A stretch of DNA of 64,000 bases from Piper betle (taxonomy: Eukaryota > Streptophyta > Magnoliopsida > Piperales > Piperaceae), in assembly GCA_033002965.1 (NCBI GenBank), contig JAURVB010013809.1, forward strand, positions 1 to 64,000, written 5' to 3'. Every line of letters begins with the position of its first letter. Position 1 is the stretch's first letter. A program made the translations under genes and the position numbers. A model generated the notes under the pieces. That model saw nothing but the letters and a program-made list of their open reading frames with translations. It had not been told where the DNA came from and did not search any database. Shown here piece after piece: positions 43,526 to 56,479 of this stretch.

Positions 43526-46227
43526 TATAAACACCCCATTTGGTTTACTCGCGAACCAAATCGAAAATACTATCGGCGATCGAACCGTTTACAAATCCAT
43601 TTGACTTGGTTAATCCAACCAGAATCTAACCTCAGCGCCTCAAGATGGTGAAACGAACATACAATGCATAGATGAGATATTTAGACTCTAATGTTCATCT
43701 AAATAAATGCTATGATATACATTTATATTCAAAGCAAAACAAAAACATGAAAAGTTAAAAAAAATGATTCTTTTAAAAAAATAAAATAGATTAAATCTCT
43801 CCTAAAAGTGTAACAAGGGCCACCATATCAATAATAAACAACATATATATAATATAATATATATAACAATAAAAATTTAACACTTTGTCAAAACATTTTT
43901 CTTTTCTCATACAATCACATCATAACCATCTTTATGTTGCTGCGTCAAGTCGCAACCCCATTTGATCATCTTGTGCAGTTCAACTCATAATAACTATCAT
44001 TCACAATTATTTGCAATAGTTCATCACACCACAATTTTTATTTTATTCGGCAGGTACATGTATGCATGGTACATCATTGTTTCTTCGCAGTTCTGACTGT
44101 ATTCAATCGTCTAGATTCTCACCTATATATATAATATAAAAATATCAGTAATGAGTGTTACTTGTCCAAAAATAACTAATAAACAAGCTGGCATAGGATA
44201 GCTGACTCCCCAGTTAAATGAAATCATTCATATAATTCTTCATAAAATCTCTCATAAGGGCGTTAATTAGGAGTCATCAGCCTCAGCTCGACAGCGTCCC
44301 ATTCTTACTCATCCCATGCCTTGGCAAACTTTAAAACTATCCCTTACACAAGAAAATCAATTTCTTTTCTTTTTTCCGTCAACCCTCTACATCTTCTGTA
44401 TCACTTCTGGCCCTAAGCACAGGGGCTGAGTATCTCTCAGGCATGTGCCTTTAGTACCCTTTGAAACCATAAGTCTAGACAAGCGCTGCATTACAGCACC
44501 TACAATCCTCCATACCACTCCAGGTTTGAGGAACTCAAAGGTGGAGTTATGTGGATCTCTTCGGACTAGAATGACCCACTCACCAATCTAGAACCCACTT
44601 AGACTGGCACAAGCCCGCTCGCAGTTCATGTGAGTCGACTTTCCCTTATCTCACAACTCACTGGAAAACTCAAGAAACTACATGTACATAGGTCTGGGTA
44701 GGGATTGTAATATAGTAGGCCCAAAGGCATTTTGATCTAGATTTGAGTTTTCAAAAACAAACTCAAGGGATCTCATCCTCAAAGGTTATTAATTCAGAAA
44801 TTCGTACGACTAAATGGCTCGTGTGGAGTGAGATATGATAAATCCACCACTTGATATGTCCACTTACCTGTTAAAAATAAACCATGATAGAGTAAAGGAG
44901 TCAAACCAAAAGTGGGTCCTAAACGGATCTAGTAGAAGCTTCAATCGTATCTACGCGCCTAGGGGGCAAGCTCCTACTCCGTATCTACACATCAAAACTA
45001 AAAACTAATGCCTACTATGATGCATTCACACATCATATGTCACACTCACACAAGGCACTCACATTAATCCATATTAAGAATTTCTAGGCTACATTACATT
45101 TGATTAACAATTCATGTTTAATTTACTTAATTAGTTCCTTAGCATTTATTTTAATACAATTCAAATCACACAAATTTATTTTTATTTAGAATAAAAATAT
45201 TTATCACATCAATCAATCAAACCCTAGTATGTTGTGCTAATAATTATCAACTTTTAAGTAATTAGATGGTTATCGGTAATCGGCAATGACTATGGTTTGT
45301 CATGCGGTTCAGGACTCAAATTCAGCACCCGGCTCTTTTCGGGCAAAAATTCAAAATTTTTTGCCAAATTTCATCGAATCCGGTTTTTAGGCAGTTTTCT
45401 TGCAATTTCTAGCGGTTTTTTGGCAACTTTTCCGGGGTTGATTGGCTTGTCGAATGGGCCCATGGCCAGCCTCAGCAGCAGTGCTCAGTGTGGGGGAAAA
45501 CTTCTTAGGTTGAAGGGGGAGGGCGTTAACAACACAATAGTGGCGGAGCAGGTCAGCGAGTGGCAGAACGGTGTCTGTGTTTGCTGTGCAATCATGGGAG
45601 GTCGGGGCATCGTGGAGGTTAGGCGGCAGCCAGGAGGACTTGGGGGTGGCTCGTCGGAGCTCTAGCAGAGGCGGCGGCATTGATCGGCAACGGTACAGTA
45701 GCCGGAGGCAACGTCGGCGGCGAGGGGACTACGATCAGGGTTAGGGGAGGATGTGTTGAGGTGAGGGTTTCAATGGTAATTTTGTGATTAAAAGTTGACT
45801 CAACTCCGACTCGAGTTAAAATTAATAACTAACTCCTAATAAATTCCAAAAAGAAATCCACAAAAATAAGGGAAAATTCTACAAAATATAATACACTCCT
45901 TAACATCAAAATGACATATTCTATAACTAATAACCCACCCAACTACTATGTAATGCATCTTAATGGCATACAAATAATTCTGGATATTGTCATAAATTCT
46001 ACAATCAAATAAATAATTCTACGATCACATAAATAACAAAAAGATAACTCATTTCTCATCTTTTTTACGTTGTCATCATATACTCGGGTACACTTGACGC
46101 TCATTGCTCATAACACATGGCTGGCCTTGGCTTAGCACTCGAGTTATGAAATTGACTTGACTCAAATCAATAGTTGAACCGACTAGTTCGATAATGTAAA
46201 ACTCTCACTCGAGTCACAGATTTTACA
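43526..46227 (-). repeat. 3' LTR of minus-strand chromovirus
   Basis: On the plus strand it starts TATAAACACCCC (altered TGTAACACCCC) and ends GATTTTACA, 2.7 kb. Read on the minus strand it begins TGTAAAATC directly after the polypurine tract. The GC-rich part (45300-45740) carries chance frames on both strands. Confidence 0.75.
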
Positions 46228-46237
46228 ACCTTCCCTC
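46228..46237 (-). promoter_or_regulatory. Polypurine tract of minus-strand chromovirus
   Basis: On the minus strand GAGGGAAGGT is immediately followed by the LTR start TGTAAAATC. The plus-strand element has the same GAGGGAAGGT before its own 3' LTR. Confidence 0.75.
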
Positions 46238-47879
46238 AAAAAATTTTTTCCTCGAAATTTTACATAAGGAAGTTTCAAACTCATCCATAATCTGAAAGCA
46301 AGAGTACCTAGTTGTGAAGCCGGTTGCTTGAATATCTCTGGGTATCTCTTCCTCATTCCGTCTTCATGTTCCTATGTGGATTCTTCATCTCCTCGTCGAG
46401 TCCATTATACTTGTACGAGGGAAACTTCTTTTCTTCGTAGAATCTTCACTCGGCAATCTGCAATCTAAATTGCATCTTCTCGATATATCAGGCCTAGTTG
46501 CAGCTCTATCTCTCTGAAACTGATAATATGAGAGTTGTCTAGATGGTACGCCTTTAGCAATGACATATGGAAGACATCGTGCACAGCTGATAGATGAGGC
46601 GGCAATGCTAGCCTATAAGTGACTGGGTCTAATGCACTCAATCACATCAAATGGTCTGATGTATCATGGATCGAGTTTCCCACGCGTCTCGAATCTCATG
46701 CTTCCCTTAATCGGAGAGACCTTCAGGAGAACGTGATGTCCTAATGCGAAATGAACCTGACATATGCACTGATACACATAACTTTTCAGTCCATCTTGAG
46801 CTGAGTTCATTCTCTTCCTGATGTGCATTACTACTTTCTGTGTTTATTGGATTATTTTTGGCCCAACTACTATTAGTTCACTACCCTATACGCAAAATAA
46901 AGGAGATCAACATTGTCTATTGTATAGTGCCTCAAATGATGCCATTCTGAATGTGGTTTGATAACTGTTTTTGTACAAGAACCCTACTAAAGGTAGATGC
47001 TCTTCCAAATTTCCTCCGAAGTCTAGAATACATGCTCAGAGCAAATCCTCTAGTATTTATATGGTTCTCTCATTCTGCCCATCTGTTTGAGGGTCAAAGG
47101 TTGTGCTAAATCTTGGCTCAATGCCCATAGCTGCCCAGAATGCTTTCCAAATTTGATGTAAATCTCAGATCCCTATTTGATATGATCTCCCTTGGCACTC
47201 CATGTAGTCATACAATTTAGTCTCTGTACAGCATGGTCAAAGTGGTTAGTGGGTAATTCATTTTGATTGGTGTGAAGTGCGCACACGTTGTGAGTCAATC
47301 TACTATGACCCATATTGTATCCTTCTATTGGCGAGTCCAAGGCAAGCTGACTATAAAGTCAAACACTATACTCTCCCACTTCCATTCTGGCGGTTTCAAT
47401 GTTCGACCTAGACGTACGTGCTCAGATTTCACCTGCTGGCACACCAAACATCTGGCAACTGCATTGTACACATCTCTCTTCATTCTTAGCCACCAATAAG
47501 TTCGTCAGACATTGTGGTACATCTTCACTCCACCTTGATGCACTAAGCATCTCGACTTTCGTGAAATTTGTACTTTGAAGTCCGGGACACTCTAGAACAT
47601 TTGGCACAAATAATCGACCTCTCAGTATGACTAACCCATTTGCAACCCTGGTCAATTCTTGGTGTGTTCCCTATTCCAATCACTGACTCAATTGTTGATC
47701 TGCTTCCTGTGTAGCCCTTATCTATTCAAGCACACTCAGTTGAATTGTCTGTCATGCCATCATTCCAGCCAACTGTCTCTGGCCTATAGTATTGAGTCAC
47801 TTACACTGTTGCTAAACCTGCTAAGCCTCGAACTAGCTTCTTGCTCAATGCATCTCCAACCACATTTGCTTTTCCTTGT
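46238..47879 (-). pseudogene. Chromovirus integrase and chromodomain-like remnant
   Basis: Begins at 47879 with GKANVVGDALSKK (the join between RNase H and integrase). A zinc-finger region follows near 47422-47655 (GRLFVPNV, HPGG-like segment 'ASRWSEDVPQCL', CVQCSCQMFGVPAGE). The integrase core follows, then the tail near 46300-46440 with KEVSLVQV and an ESTWEHEDGMRKRYPEIF segment, the end expected of chromovirus integrases. The reading frame changes several times and stops are common. It is the inverted counterpart of 58150-59800. Confidence 0.75.
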
Positions 47880-49347
47880 TGTAATGACCCGCTCGTTCTG
47901 AGCCACGAGCGAAGTGTTACTAGATGAAACTTAGTATCTCATAAATTAATTTTCAAGATTTTAAATAAACCCATGACATAAACTATAATATAACAAATGC
48001 TCGGAATAATCTAAGCCTCATGAACTGAACTGAAATCCCACTACCATGCAAACAATCTATAAGTATAATAACAAATAAGAAAAATTAAAAGTCTAATAAG
48101 CAGAGTCTTCCAACTATCCCGACTCTACCTATCCTTCTATGCTCACACATGAGGAGGCAATTCCACATTAGTAATGAAAACACTAAGTAATATAATTACA
48201 AAAAACAAGTTAATATATTCCACAATATCATTAATTAAGCCTTTTAGTGATTATGAGTCTATGTCGAGCTCTTACTATGCAGGGCAGGGGTGGCCGCCCC
48301 ATCCAGCTACAATCTCATGTATATGCACTCACATTACATGGCCCATGACTTGTAGTTACCGATATTTACCATTTACTGATCATCTCAGTATCACAAGTGC
48401 ATAATGAGTTGTCTTGTGCCACTACACCCTATCACCCCTTTCGGCATGGGGCAGGTATTTAATCTTTCAAGAATTTTAAGGGTGCAACCCTGTGTCGGAC
48501 TGATTCAACCTTGGTTGCACTCGGTGCATGGTGGTCAAATGTAGGTACAGACCGACCAAGGCTACCAAACAGAAATATATAATATTTCGAGTAATTATAC
48601 GGACCTGGAATTGTGATGAGCAACCGCAACTACAACACAGGATCCTATCGTGAGAAAGAGATGGAGAGGCTCCCAACAAGGAAAAGACGATACTTGTGGG
48701 GAAAAAGTGTTAGAAATAGACACTCTAAAGGAATCAACCCAAAGGAAATATTTTCCCTCGAGCTCCTCGAATAACTTCTCTAAATCCTTCCCTTTGTGAG
48801 CCAAATGTACTCACAAACTATGAATATGTGTGGAATTCAAGAAGTCGCTACATTAAATTTTTATAAAAAAGAACATAATCATACTTAAATATATTAAATA
48901 CCAACCATTTTTGTAATAACTAAAAGCAAGAAACCAACTATTGAGTTAATGTGAATGGGTGTCAAATCACACTCACAATTCCTAATCCCAAAAATTCCTC
49001 AACCAACTATGTGTGGAGACAAAGTCTTCCCTTATCTTCAACTCTCAACAAAAACTCTACCCTTATGCACCATGTCAGCCTACCAAAGAGACCGTAGCCG
49101 CTACTAACCCAAGGCCAACGGGTTCGACCTGTGGTTGAACCTTATTTGATCGAAAGGGAAAAAATCAAAAGAATAAAATAAAATACAATAAATAAAACTT
49201 ATTTAAAACTGGATACGCTAAATGTAATAATTGATAATTTATGATATTGATCCCCAAGAATTAGTTTAATTAAATAATATTAAGAATTCTTTCCAAGATT
49301 TACTAAACCCTAAAATAAAATCACCTAGTTATTTTCGGGGTTTTACA
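47880..49347 (-). mobile_element. LTR of a third family (C), replacing RT/RNase H
   Basis: On the minus strand it starts TGTAAAACCCCG (from 49347) and ends GTCATTACA (47880), 1468 bp. It is a diverged inverted copy of 51418-52662. No target duplication: left flank CTTGT, right flank ATTCT. The host element jumps across it from the protease end (matching 56757) to the RNase H/integrase join (matching 58168), so about 1.4 kb of RT and RNase H was lost next to this LTR. Confidence 0.75.
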
Positions 49348-49700
49348 ATTCTCTATCTCCGCTCTAGCCTTAGAAGAAAAAGTGGTGTCTTCTGTGGCAG
49401 AAAGTCACTGCCTTTCTTAAGCAATCTATCATGGCTCTTCGCTTGGATATCCAGTTCATTTGATATTGTAGCCTGAACAATATCAAATCAGCTACAAGTT
49501 GTCGTTGTTGAATCTGAACGGAGATATTATGCACACACTCGCCGGTAGCTATCACACTACTGGTGGGAGTGGAGATTAATAGTGAATATCCTAACTCTTT
49601 TATCATACATCCAATTCTACTTGTGTTCGTGTATGAAATAAATGTGTGCAACCAAAATCAAATAAGACTTGTGCAGGTACAAAGCCTACCAAAAGTGTAC
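49348..49700 (-). pseudogene. Chromovirus protease-region remnant
   Basis: The minus frame at 49370-49651 reads MHTFISYTNTSRIGCMIKEL, then ATGECVHNISVQIQQRQLVA and 'DLILFRLQYQMNWISKRRAMID'. These correspond to the RVP_2 region of plant gypsy elements (the strand around the active-site Asp is lost or altered, and the D-x-I-L-G-M-D-W-L motif is degraded to 'YQMNWISK'). It ends at the family-C LTR. Confidence 0.7.
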
Positions 49701-51417
49701 TTGTTTCCACTGTTGTGTCCTCAAGTGCCTCTGCCATAGTGGCTACTTACATCATCCTCACTGGCTGCGGCTGTGCTGGGCCAGGAGATGATGCTGGTGG
49801 TATTGCCTAATTTTGTTCCTTCTAATTCAAAGCCAGTGGTGCCTATTGTCTACCCCTCTGCTTTCTAGCCTACCATGTAGCCATGTACCCCCTCTGGTTT
49901 TGTTCCCTCTACTGCTGTCTCGGTGGTTGTTGGTCTCTACCTCTCTGGCCTCTCTACTGTTGCTGCTGTTGGGGAGCTGGGAGTGCAAGTCTCTGTTGAG
50001 GTGTTGGGAGAGTCAACTGGTGGTTCTAGCTAGTTTGATAAGTTGCGACTTTATGCCCTAGCTAACCGCAACTATAGCATACCTTAGTACCTACTCTATA
50101 CTCTACAGCTCGATGTCCTGGCTGATTGCAACTATAACATGTGTTCATGCCTGCTCTGCGCTTACCTCTATGATCACATTGGCAATTCTGACAGAAAGGT
50201 GATCTGTTGCCCTGAACTTAGTTGTCCATAGCCCTCCTAGCAACTGGTGCATTGTTCAACATCTCTGTTGTGCACCCTACTCTGGCTGATATGGCCTTGG
50301 ATGTTGCTACCTCTAGTCAAAATCCCAGCAAGGTCGAGTAGCTATAACTCGCTCTGCCTCGCCCGCTGCTCTCACTACATCACCAAAGGTATCAAACTTT
50401 CTATCCAAATAGGCCATCTTAATCTCATGATGGAAGACTTCATAAAAATGCTCTATCCTTCTTCCTTCAATGGGAACCAAATTCAATGCAAATCTTTCCA
50501 GAGCTCTAAATTTTGTCTCATATTGCACCACTGTCATGGGTCATTGCTTTAATGTTTGGAATTTTGGCTCTTTCCTCTTCCTCACATCTGGCAAAAAGTA
50601 ATTTCCATCGAATTCTACTCTGAATTCCTCCCAGGTGATGTTCTGAGGTTGACTGTGGGCAAATATGGAATTCTACACTGAATCTCACGATACACTAGCT
50701 TCATCTTGAAATGCCCCTGTAATGATGTGTACTATGTGCTCCATTTTGCATGCCATAATACCAAACACTCACATGGCTGATGTATCCATAGGAATGCCTC
50801 TTTTGCATCCAACTTCCCAAAGAAAGGTCATCTACCGTTCTTCACAAACCTTTTATATTGCCACAGTTCTAAATTCTTTACATCTGCTGATCTATTATAT
50901 CCTTCTCCTTACTCATAATGAGGAATTTGTAGTCCCATACCTACTGGTACACTGTCACATCTAGTAGCTCCACTTCCACTTGCAGTCTGCTCACTACCTG
51001 CTACTGCGGGTCCATAGACATCCAGTCCCATTCTTGCTTAAAATGGGGCAATTAGAAGAGACATTATTGGAGCAGTTGTGGAGGAGGAAGCGGCGGCAGA
51101 GGGCCCATGGGAACTGCTAGCTCTCCCCATGCCTCTTCATCCACTGCTGATCTCTTCACTTCTCTGGCTACTGAAAGTGCTATCTTTCTGAGCTCTCTCC
51201 TCAATTCCACTTAGTTTTGCTGCATCTATATTTGAACTTAAGAAAATCTAGCAATCACTGCTTCGCTCTCCTATCGGCTACTTCTACTACGATGATTGTC
51301 ATGGCAATTATCATGGCGACACCTCTCACTATGTCGACTAACTAAAACTGGAACACTGGTCTCTTCTGGTGGCTTGGTAGTCCTCAATTAACTAGATGTT
51401 GTGTCACTATGACCATG
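49701..51417 (-). pseudogene. Chromovirus gag remnant
   Basis: The minus frame 50313-50537 reads MTVVQYETKFRALERFAL, then RRIEHFYEVFHHEIKMAYLD and KFDTFGDVVRAAGEAERVIA, the C-terminal half of the gag domain. Farther on (about 50155 and 50085) two zinc-knuckle remnants are visible (CYSCNQPGHRAVE and CYSCG-stop-LGHKVA), each missing residues. The N-terminal half lies toward 51400 and is heavily decayed. It is continued by 52663-52909 beyond the inserted solo LTR. Confidence 0.7.
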
Positions 51418-52667
51418 TGTAAAACCTAAAAAAACTAATTTAAGTTATTTTATTTAGTATTTTGTAAATCTTAAAACAAACCATAAATAATATTTAATTA
51501 AATTAATTCTTAAAAATAAATATCATAAATTATCAATTATAACCTTTAGAGTACCGATACAATGGTATTTATGGATGATTTTAAATAAATTTTATTTATT
51601 GAATTTTTAGGATTAGGAGTCGTGAGTGCGATTTGACACACATTCACATTAACTTAATAGCCAGTTTTTTACTTTTTGTTATTACACTAATGGTTGGTAT
51701 TTATATAATTATGTGTGATTATGTTCTTTTCTATAAAATTTAACGTAGTAACTTCTTGAATTCCACACATATTCTTCTATATAAAGGAGAATTCTATTGA
51801 TGGTAAATAAAATATCAACTTGATAGTTTGAGAGCACATTTGGCTCACAAAGGAAAGGCTTTATAGAAGTTTCATTCATATTAGGATTGTGTGCCGTAGT
51901 TGCGGGTGCCTCATCACAATTCCAAGTTTGTATGATTACTCAAAATGCTATATATTCCTATTTGGGAGCCTTAGTCAAACTGAGCCCACATTTGATCCCC
52001 ATGCGGTGAGCGCAACTAGGGTCATAGAATTAACTCAGTCCGACATGAAGTAACACCCTTAAACTTCTTGAAAGATAAAATACCTGCCCCCATGCTGAAA
52101 GGGGTGACAAGGCGAAGTGGCCCAAGACGACTCATTATGCACTTGTGATACCGAGAGTCAATGGCAAATATCGGTAACTATAGGCCGTGAGCCACATAAT
52201 GTATATGTGCATACATGGGATTGTAGCTGGATGGGGCAGCCACCCCTCCTGGCATAATAAGAGCTTGTCATAGGCTCATAATCACTAAAAGACTCAAATT
52301 CAAATGTTGTGGAATATATTAACTTATTTCTTGTAATTATATGACTTAGTGTTTTTATCACTAACGCGGAATTGCCTCCGTAAGTGTGAGCATGGAAGGA
52401 TAGGTAGAGTCGGGACAACTGGAGGACTCTGTTATTGGACTTTTGATTTTTCTTATTTATTAATATACTTCTAGATTATTTGCATGGCAATGGGATTTTG
52501 GTTCGGTTCATAGTGCTTAGATTATTCTGAGCATTTGTTATATTAAATTTTATGTCATGGCTTTATTTAAAATCTTGAAAATTAATAAAAAATTAATTTA
52601 TGAGACATTTAGTTTCATATAGTAACACTTGGCTCGTGGCTCAGAATGGGCAAATCGTTACACCATG
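51413..52667 (+). mobile_element. Solo LTR, family C, with perfect 5-bp TSD
   Basis: The LTR runs 51418-52662 (1245 bp), starting TGTAAAACC and ending CGTTACA. It is flanked by perfect CCATG duplications (51413-51417 and 52663-52667). It is inserted in the gag of the minus-strand chromovirus, in opposite orientation to that element and to the related LTR at 47880-49347. Confidence 0.88.
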
Positions 52668-52909
52668 GCTGGGGATGTCTGGTCTGGGCAATGAAGGGGA
52701 TGGGGCTCTGATTTGCATCCTACAATTTTGTTTCATCATCCTACTAGTAATCCCTGCTCTAACCTAATCACCCAGTCTAACAACTGATTGGTAAAAAATC
52801 TGCAAACCAAAAATATTAAGACAGAAGAATACGTGCCAGCACAACTCGGAGCAGCTTTTGCACACATGTAACCTGTAATACATTTACCATCTTAATCAAG
52901 CAAGGGTTA

Positions 52910-52921
52910 GCTCTAATACTA
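52910..52921 (-). promoter_or_regulatory. Primer-binding site of minus-strand chromovirus
   Basis: Four bases inside the 5' LTR end, the minus strand reads TAGTATTAGAGC. It matches the initiator-tRNA site TGGTATCAGAGC at 10 of 12 positions; both differences are the transitions expected from decay of methylated DNA. Confidence 0.6.
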
Positions 52922-52925
52922 AGAC

Positions 52926-54986
52926 TGTAACACCCCATTTTGGTTCACTCGTGAACCAACTTAAAAATGCTACTGGTAACCGAACGATTCGCTAATCTAC
53001 TTGATTTGGTCAAGCTGACCTAGATCTACCCTCGGCGTCTCAAGATGGTGATGCAAGCATACAAGGAATGGGTGGGTTGCTTAGGTTCTAACTTTGTTCT
53101 AGATGCATGATATGATATGCAATCATGTATAAAGTAAACCAAACAAGTGAAAAGTTCAAAGAAAACAACTATTTTAAAAATAAAATGGACAAGCACTATA
53201 GATATAACAATAAAAATAGAAACCACACTAAAAAACATTATATTTTCTCAGCATTTCAATTATCATCACTTTCTTCATCTTCTGAGCCTAGTCAAGACTC
53301 CATTGCTCAACCTATTCATTTCTTTTCACATTTTTTTCAATCGCGTGCAAAACATTTTATCCATTCACAGAAATAACATTTAAGTTTGCATCATTCAAAA
53401 CAATTCCACATTTAACATCATCAATTACATTTGGCAAGTACATGTGTACGCAATTTCATTGCTGCTCCTCCGTAGTCCAATAGCACTCAATTCTCAAGGT
53501 TCTCACCTATAGAAATAACTAATAATAAACTAGCACATGAAAATTGACTCTCCTATTAAATTAAAGCATTCTTATTCTTCTTATAGAGTCTCTCATATGG
53601 GCACTAATTAGGAGCCGTCGACCTAGCGCGATAGTGCCTCCTTTCTTTCTCATCTCATTCTATGGCAACTTTAAAACTATCCCTTGCACGGGAAAATTAA
53701 TCTCTGTTCCTTCAACCCCTCTACATCCTTTGTATCACTCTTGCCTTAAGTATAGAGGCCGAGTATTTTTAGGTATACGCCTTCAGTACCCTTTGAACCT
53801 ATAAGTTTAGACATGCGCTGCATAGTAGTACTTGTAAACCTCCACACTTCTCCGAGTTTGAGAAACTCAAAGGTGGAATTATCAAGATCGCTCGAGAATA
53901 GAACAGATGCTAACCAAATCCAGAGCCTGCTTTGACTAACACATGCCCTATCTCAAGATGCAATTGTCGGTTTTCTCTTGTCTCACAACTCACTAAAAAG
54001 GCAAAAAAATTACATGTATATAGGCATGGGTTGGGATTGTAATATAATGGGTCCTTAGGCATCATGATCTAGATCTGAGTTTTCAAAAACAAACTAGAGG
54101 GTTCTCATCCTCAAAGGTTACTAATCTAGAAATTTCATATGACTTAATAGCCTGTGTGGAGTGGGATACAATAAATCCACCACTCGACACATCTGCTTAC
54201 CTATTAAAATAAAACACGATAAAATATAGAAGTCAAATTAGAAATTAGTCCTAAACGGACCAGGTAGAAACTCCAATCATATCAACACGCTTAGGCGGCG
54301 AGCTCCTACTCCATACCTACACCTAATACTAAAAGCTAATGCCTTCACACATCCTTTGCTGATCAAGGGGGAGGGTGTCAGCGTTATGGCGATGGCGGAG
54401 CAGCTTAGACTGTGGCAAATTGATGTCAGGATGGGTGGCATTAGGACACGGATCCCATGCGTCATGGAGGTCAGGTGGTAGCTGGGAAGGCGAGGGTATG
54501 ATTGGCGATGACTCGGTGATGGTCGGCAATATCGATCCACAGTGGTACAGTGGCCAGAGGTGGGGTCGTCAGCAAAGATGGGGGCAGCATCAAGGGCTAG
54601 GGGGAGAAAAGTTGTGAAGGAGGTCTCGAGGGCAATCTCGTGAATAAAAGTTGACTCAAAGTCAACAATAATAACTAACTACAAATAAATTTTTAAAAAA
54701 TCCAGAAAAATAGAGGAAAATCCCATAAAATATAATACACACTACAACATCAAAATAACATGTTCTATAACTAATAACCTGCCCAAACTACTCTATAATG
54801 CATCATAATGCGTTTTCAACCTAAAATTAATTCTAAGGTCAAATACAAAAAAAAAATAATTGCATACTATCATATACTCTAATAACTCATTTCTCATTAT
54901 ATTTTTGATGTTATCATCATACACTCAAGTACACTTGACCCTCACTGCTCATAACGCATGGCTAGCCTCGACTCAACATGTGGGTG
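52926..54986 (-). repeat. 5' LTR of minus-strand chromovirus, truncated
   Basis: It starts TGTAACACCCC and is collinear with 43526-46227 (for example 'actcaaaggtggaattat' near 53868 and 'catcaaaataacatgttctataactaataacc' near 54746). The similarity ends at about 54986, before the TTTTACA terminus, where a fragment of an oppositely oriented LTR begins. Confidence 0.7.
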
Positions 54987-55935
54987 CCAAATTCGAGTCT
55001 CAAATTGTGTGACAAACCTGTGAGCAGGTGCATGCGGGCACGTGTCACTCTAAGCGGTCTCTAGATTGGTGAGCGGGTCATTCCATTCCCAATGGATCTT
55101 AATAACTCTACCTTTGATTTTCTCAAACCCGGAGAAGTGTGGAGGATTACGTGTATTGCAATGTAGCACATGTCTAGACTTGTGGTTTCAAAGAGTACTT
55201 AAGGTGCATGCCTGAGAGTACTTGGCCTCTGTTCTCAGGTCAAGAGTGATAAAGTGGGTATACACAGTTGAAGGAAAAAGGAAAGAAATTGGCTTTCCTG
55301 CACAAGGGATAATTTTAAAGTTTGACAAGGCATAAGATGAGTTAGAAATGGACGTTGTCGAGCCTAGGTTGACTCCTAATTAGCACCCTTATGAGAGATT
55401 CTATGAAAAAGTATATGAATGATTTCATTTAACATGATAGTCAGCTCTCCTATGCCAACTTGATTATTAGTTATTTTTAGACCAATAACACTCATTACTA
55501 ATATTTTTATATTATATATGTAGGTGAGAATCTAAACAATTGAACGCTATCAGGACTGTGGAGAAACAGCAATGTACCATGCACACATATATCTGCCAAA
55601 TGGAATGGAAATTGTGGTGTGATGAACTATTGCAAATAATTGTGAATTAAATGTTATAACGTGTTATTGCAAGAATTGTTGCGTGAAACTGTTAAATGAA
55701 TTGTGAATGGTAGTTATTATGAGTAGAACTGCACAGGATGATAAAATGGAGTTGAGACCCAACGCAGCAACATAAAGATGGTTATGATGTGATTGTGTGA
55801 GAAAAGAAAATTTTTTTGACAATGTTTTAAATTTTTATTGTATATATATATATATATTTATTGTTATTGTTGATAGGGTGGTACCTATTGTACTTTTAGG
55901 AGAGACTCTGTCTATTTTATTTTTCAAAACAATCA
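54987..55935 (+). repeat. 5' LTR fragment of plus-strand chromovirus
   Basis: 54987-55020 matches about 60818-60850 of the 3' LTR. 55040-55935 matches about 61560-62360 (for example 'gataactctacctttga...cctggagaagtgtggagg' and 'gatagggtggt...cacttttaggagagactct'). The ~700 bp between these is missing. It stops abruptly at 55935 where gag begins. Confidence 0.7.
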
Positions 55936-56200
55936 TTATTTTTTTGGGAGGATAGAGTATTTTTATGAAGGCCTTCATCATGAGATCAGGATGGCCTATC
56001 TAGATAGGAAGTTTGACACCTTTGGTGATGTGGTGAGAGTTGCGGGTGAGACATAGTGAGTTATAGCTACTCGACCTCGCCGGGATTTTGACTAGAGGTA
56101 GCAACATCCAAGGTCGTATCAGCCAAAGCAGGGAGCACAACAGAGACTTATTCTCCTAGCTCCCCTGCATCAACCACATTAAAGAGGCCAACAAGTCCAC
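55936..56200 (+). pseudogene. Chromovirus gag C-terminal remnant
   Basis: Reads RIEYFYEGLHHEIRMAYLDR and then KFDTFGDVVRVAGE followed by a stop. It matches residues of the gag on the opposite strand at 50313-50537 almost word for word. Its start is fused straight onto LTR sequence, with no leader or primer site. The zinc-knuckle region that should follow is decayed. Confidence 0.7.
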
Positions 56201-56479
56201 GGTCAAGGCTAGAGAGGTGAAGACCAACAGCCACTGAGAGAGCAGTAGAGGGGACAAAACCAAAGAGGGTATATGGCTGGACAGTAGGCTAGACTACAGA
56301 GGGGCAGACAACAGGCACCACCAACTCATAATCAAAGGGTGGTATAGAATCAGGCAGTACCACAACAGCATCTCCCGGCCTAGCACAACATCAACCAATG
56401 AGGATGTACGTAACCATAGTGGGAGAGGCACTTGAGGGCACACACTCATTTATTTCATACAAGCACACAAATAGAATTT

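Larger units (their letters stand above)
43526..54986 (-). mobile_element. Dead chromovirus (Ty3/gypsy), minus strand
   Basis: In element order (right to left): truncated 5' LTR 52926-54986; primer-binding site 52910-52921; gag, with zinc knuckles near 50060-50150; protease remnant near 49370-49700; integrase and chromodomain-like end 46238-47879; polypurine tract 46228-46237; 3' LTR 43526-46227. RT and RNase H are completely missing, replaced by an unrelated LTR (47880-49347). A second LTR of that same family (51418-52662) is inserted in gag. The very long LTRs and the chromodomain-type integrase end suggest a Tekay/Del-like chromovirus. All genes are full of stops. Confidence 0.8.

Noticed and set aside
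45297..45680. 122- and 97-codon frames
   Set aside because: GC block of the chromovirus 3' LTR; chance frames.
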